Shown in pieces: positions 41,335 to 43,510 of a stretch of 43,510 bases of DNA (the first letter of the stretch is position 1; each line of letters opens with the position of its first letter). The position numbers and the translations under genes were made by a program. The notes below the pieces were generated by a model that was not told the DNA's origin, searched no databases, and saw nothing but the letters and a program-made list of their open reading frames with translations. The DNA is from an uncultured Rhodobacterales bacterium (GTDB lineage Bacteria > Pseudomonadota > Alphaproteobacteria > Rhodobacterales > Rhodobacteraceae). Location: contig CAIQOV010000053.1 of assembly GCA_903873585.1 (NCBI GenBank), positions 1 through 43,510 of the forward strand, given 5' to 3'.

Positions 41335-42386
41335 CGCCACTGGCGCAGGTTCTGGCGGCCCGCATCCGCGCCCATGGCCCGATGAGCTTGGCCGACTACA
41401 TGGCCGACTGCCTGCTGCATCCGGCGCACGGCTATTACACCACGCAAAACCCCTTTGGGTCGGGCGGAGATTTCATCACCGCGCCCGAAATCTCGCAGAT
41501 GTTTGGAGAGCTTTTGGGCCTGTCTTTGGCGCAGGCATGGATCGACCAAGGCGCGCCTGATCCTTTCACCTTGGCCGAACTTGGCCCCGGTCGCGGCACA
41601 CTGATGGCTGATATCTTGCGCGCGACCAAAGCGCTGGCGGGCTTTCATGCGGCGATGCGGGTGGTGTTGGTGGAAGCCTCGCCGCGTTTGCGGGGCATTC
41701 AAGCGCAGGCTTTGCGCGACTATCAGCCTGCGTGGGCGGATAGCGTGCAAGACCTGCCGCGCCATCCTTTGTTCTTGGTTGCAAACGAATTCTTCGACGC
41801 CCTACCCATCCGCCAGTTTCAACGCGCAGGGCTTGGCTGGCGTGAGCGGTTGGTGGGGTTATCGGGCGAAGCGCTGGCCTTCGGGCTTGGTCCTGTGGTG
41901 CCGATTGAGGCCCTAACGGAACGGCTGGCCGACACCGTTGACGGCGATGTGGTCGAGCTTTGCCCGCAAGCCCCCGCCATCATGGCTGAAATTGCCGCAC
42001 GAATGGCTGACAAGGGCGCTGCCTTGATCATCGACTATGGCGGCTGGCGCTCTTTGGGTGATACGTTTCAGGCGGTGCTAGCACATCAACCGGTTGACCC
42101 TTTTGCAGCCCCCGGTCAGGCCGACCTAACCGCCCATGTCGATTTTGCGGCCCTTGCGGCATCGGCCTACCCCGCAGCCCACGGCTACACAACGCAAGGC
42201 GCATTCCTTTCAGCACTTGGGATTGCGCAAAGATCGGCCCGTTTGGCGCAAAACCTGTCAGGCACAGCCTTGCAATCGCATCTGGCCGCCACGCAGCGCT
42301 TGACCGCGCCTGCGGAAATGGGAACCTTGTTCAAAGTGCTGGCGCTGCATCCGGCACACCATCCCGCCCCACCCGGAAGTGTTTGA
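41331..42386 (+). CDS. MidA/NDUFAF7-type SAM-dependent methyltransferase
   Basis: A 351-residue protein of the SAM-dependent MidA/NDUFAF7 family. Conserved parts: the N-terminal [40 protein letters not shown] region, the SAM loop [32 protein letters not shown], and [23 protein letters not shown]7 methylates an Arg of a complex I subunit in mitochondria; the bacterial target is probably similar but not proven. The ATG at 41331 overlaps the lgt stop; an ATG at 41313 would add six residues. Its stop overlaps the start of pgeF. Confidence 0.92.
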   Translation: MTPLAQVLAARIRAHGPMSLADYMADCLLHPAHGYYTTQNPFGSGGDFITAPEISQMFGELLGLSLAQAWIDQGAPDPFTLAELGPGRGTLMADILRATKALAGFHAAMRVVLVEASPRLRGIQAQALRDYQPAWADSVQDLPRHPLFLVANEFFDALPIRQFQRAGLGWRERLVGLSGEALAFGLGPVVPIEALTERLADTVDGDVVELCPQAPAIMAEIAARMADKGAALIIDYGGWRSLGDTFQAVLAHQPVDPFAAPGQADLTAHVDFAALAASAYPAAHGYTTQGAFLSALGIAQRSARLAQNLSGTALQSHLAATQRLTAPAEMGTLFKVLALHPAHHPAPPGSV

Positions 42387-43135
42387 TGCTGGAAATTCTC
42401 ACCTCTGACGCCATCCCCTTTCGCCACGGGTTTTTCACCCGCAAGGGTGGCGCTTCGTCGGGGATATTTGCGGGGCTGAACTGCGGGCCGGGCAGCAGTG
42501 ACTTGTCAGGCGCGGTGCAAATCAACCGCGCACGGGTGGCCGAAGCCTTGGGGCTGCCCCCCACGGCGCTGGTCAGCCTGCATCAGGTGCATTCCGCCGA
42601 TGTGGTGCATGTCACTGAAACACCCATCGCCCCCGTCAAAGCTGACGGCATGGTTACCGCCACCCCCGGTGTTGGCTTGGCCATCCTGACGGCCGATTGC
42701 CAGCCGGTGCTGTTCGCCGACCCCGTGGCGCAGGTGATTGGCGCGGCCCATGCAGGCTGGCGCGGCGCACAGGCTGGCGTGTTGGAGGCCACGGTTGATG
42801 CCATGGTCGCCCTTGGTGCCAAGCGGGCCAATATTGCCGCCACAATCGGCCCCACCATCAGCCAAAAAGCCTACGAAGTCGGGCCAGAGTTCTTTGAAAC
42901 CTTCACCGATGGCGACCCCGCCACCCAGCGCTTTTTTGCCCAAGGCCAAGGCGACCGGATGCTGTTTGACCTGCCCGCTTACGGCCTGCACCGCCTGCGG
43001 GCTGCGGGGGTAGGTGAAGCACAATGGACGCGCCATTGCACCTACTCCGACCCTGAGCGCTTTTTTTCCTACCGCCGCACCACCCATGCGGGTGAGGCGG
43101 ATTACGGGCGCTTGATCTCTGTCATCCGGCTATAG
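42386..43135 (+). CDS. pgeF: PgeF/YfiH-family purine nucleoside phosphorylase (former 'polyphenol oxidase')
   Basis: A 249-residue protein of the Cu-oxidase_4/YfiH family, now known to include purine nucleoside phosphorylases and peptidoglycan-editing PgeF. The zinc/active-site residues appear in LHQVHSADVV (His), LTADCQPVLF (Cys) and GAAHAGWRGAQAGVLEATV (His). TRHCTYSDPERFFSYRR is the conserved C-terminus. The ATG at 42386 shares a base with the stop of the methyltransferase gene; an in-frame TTG at 42383 is less likely. It is the last gene of the lgt operon. Confidence 0.93.
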   Translation: MLEILTSDAIPFRHGFFTRKGGASSGIFAGLNCGPGSSDLSGAVQINRARVAEALGLPPTALVSLHQVHSADVVHVTETPIAPVKADGMVTATPGVGLAILTADCQPVLFADPVAQVIGAAHAGWRGAQAGVLEATVDAMVALGAKRANIAATIGPTISQKAYEVGPEFFETFTDGDPATQRFFAQGQGDRMLFDLPAYGLHRLRAAGVGEAQWTRHCTYSDPERFFSYRRTTHAGEADYGRLISVIRL

Positions 43136-43155
43136 TCGCCCGACACGGCCCTTTC

Positions 43156-43167
43156 ATTTGATCAAAT
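43156..43167. promoter_or_regulatory. 12-bp palindrome upstream of the aminotransferase gene
   Basis: ATTTGATCAAAT is a perfect palindrome 38 bases before the ATG at 43205, in an AT-rich spot. It could be a dimeric regulator site. The overlapping TTGATC is a weak -35-like sequence. Confidence 0.4.
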
Positions 43168-43204
43168 TATCCGGCATAAACCGCGCACAGTGACAGGATA
43201 ATCC

Positions 43205-43510
43205 ATGACCAACCCCAGCCTTATTGCCGGCATTGATCCCGCCAAAGTCAGCGCCCTTGCTGGTCGTGAGGCGCGGCGCTTTAGCATGACCCGCCCCAAA
43301 TCAGCCCGTGCTATGGCCAAGGCGGACGAGGTCTATCTTGACGGCGTGCCGCTGCATTGGATGAAAGATTGGCCAATGCCGCATTTGCCCTTGGTCGCAG
43401 ATGCCAAAGGCGCGCTGATCACCGATATTGACGGCTACCAGATCAACGATTTTTGTCTGGGCGATACCGGTTCCATGTTTGGCCACTCGCCCAAACCCGT
43501 CGCCAAAGCG
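43205..43510 (+). CDS. Class III aminotransferase family protein, N-terminal part
   Basis: The first 102 residues of a PLP-dependent class III aminotransferase, cut by the window end. After an alanine-rich leader comes LPLVADAKGALITDIDGYQINDFCLGDTGSMFGHSPKPVA, which matches the N-terminal substrate-binding block of glutamate-1-semialdehyde-aminomutase-like and omega-aminotransferases. The PLP Lys lies outside. The leader RPKSARAMAKADEVYLDGVP is unlike HemL and more like the aspartate-aminotransferase-family proteins of Rhodobacterales. The ATG at 43205 follows AGGA. It has its own 69-base upstream region with a palindrome, so it is probably a separate unit from pgeF. Confidence 0.82.
   Translation, partial: MTNPSLIAGIDPAKVSALAGREARRFSMTRPKSARAMAKADEVYLDGVPLHWMKDWPMPHLPLVADAKGALITDIDGYQINDFCLGDTGSMFGHSPKPVAKA

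Noticed and set aside
1-43510. CRISPR arrays, tRNA/rRNA genes, insertion sequences, integrase or phage genes.
   Set aside because: I looked for regularly spaced repeats, CCA-end cloverleaf patterns in gaps, and transposase or integrase motifs. The gaps are short and none was seen.

Overview
The window reads as chromosome of a GC-rich alphaproteobacterium, most likely a Rhodobacterales (Roseobacter/Paracoccaceae-type) organism. Reasons: an intracellular PHB depolymerase with a Cys nucleophile, the gene block lgt - MidA-type methyltransferase - pgeF next to a divergent UbiK-type gene, two TAT-exported ABC binding proteins, and dense operons with ATGA/GTGA stop-start overlaps. The taxon is an inference from gene content and style. 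I see no tRNA, rRNA, CRISPR array, insertion sequence or phage gene.

Layout. (1) 1-4430: housekeeping genes: phaZ (5' end missing), an alpha/beta hydrolase, thrS, a cold-shock gene and a YffB/ArsC-like gene. (2) 4431-6134: a small accessory patch with a G-quadruplex-like G tract, a low-GC two-gene unit (DUF6338-type membrane protein plus a tiny disordered Gly/Pro/Lys protein) and an unrecognised gene with a possible premature TAG stop. (3) 6242-12962: a sugar-acid catabolism locus: UxaB-type tagaturonate reductase, LgoD/RspB-like zinc dehydrogenase, SMP-30 lactonase, LacI-type regulator, and a PhyH-type dioxygenase plus SDR. L-galactonate or a relative, via tagaturonate, is the simplest substrate guess.

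(4) 12990-31776: a large catabolic island, the most interesting part. A minus operon encodes RidA, an alpha/beta hydrolase, a CaiB-type CoA-transferase fused to a flavin reductase, and an AA_synth (PF06684) protein. Diverging from it are an aldehyde dehydrogenase, an LLM flavin monooxygenase, a close CaiD relative and an L-carnitine-dehydrogenase-like protein. A GlxA/CdhR-type AraC regulator separates these from a plus operon with BKACE, a polyamine-type ABC transporter, acyl-CoA dehydrogenase, ADP-forming acyl-CoA ligase and a NylB-like serine hydrolase. CaiD, carnitine dehydrogenase, BKACE and a GlxA regulator together point to aerobic breakdown of carnitine, crotonobetaine or gamma-butyrobetaine toward glycine betaine. 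The Rut-like set (LLM enzyme, flavin reductase, RidA, hydrolase) is not part of the carnitine route as I know it and may be a new branch.

(5) 31819-39147: a minus operon with a CocE/NonD-type hydrolase first, then two Dpp-type permeases, two ATPases and the binding protein last. (6) 39366-43510: a methyltransferase, UbiK-type gene, lgt, a MidA-type methyltransferase, pgeF and the start of a class III aminotransferase.

Limits: names rest on motifs and remembered families. No database search was run. Substrate assignments and regulatory sites are inference.
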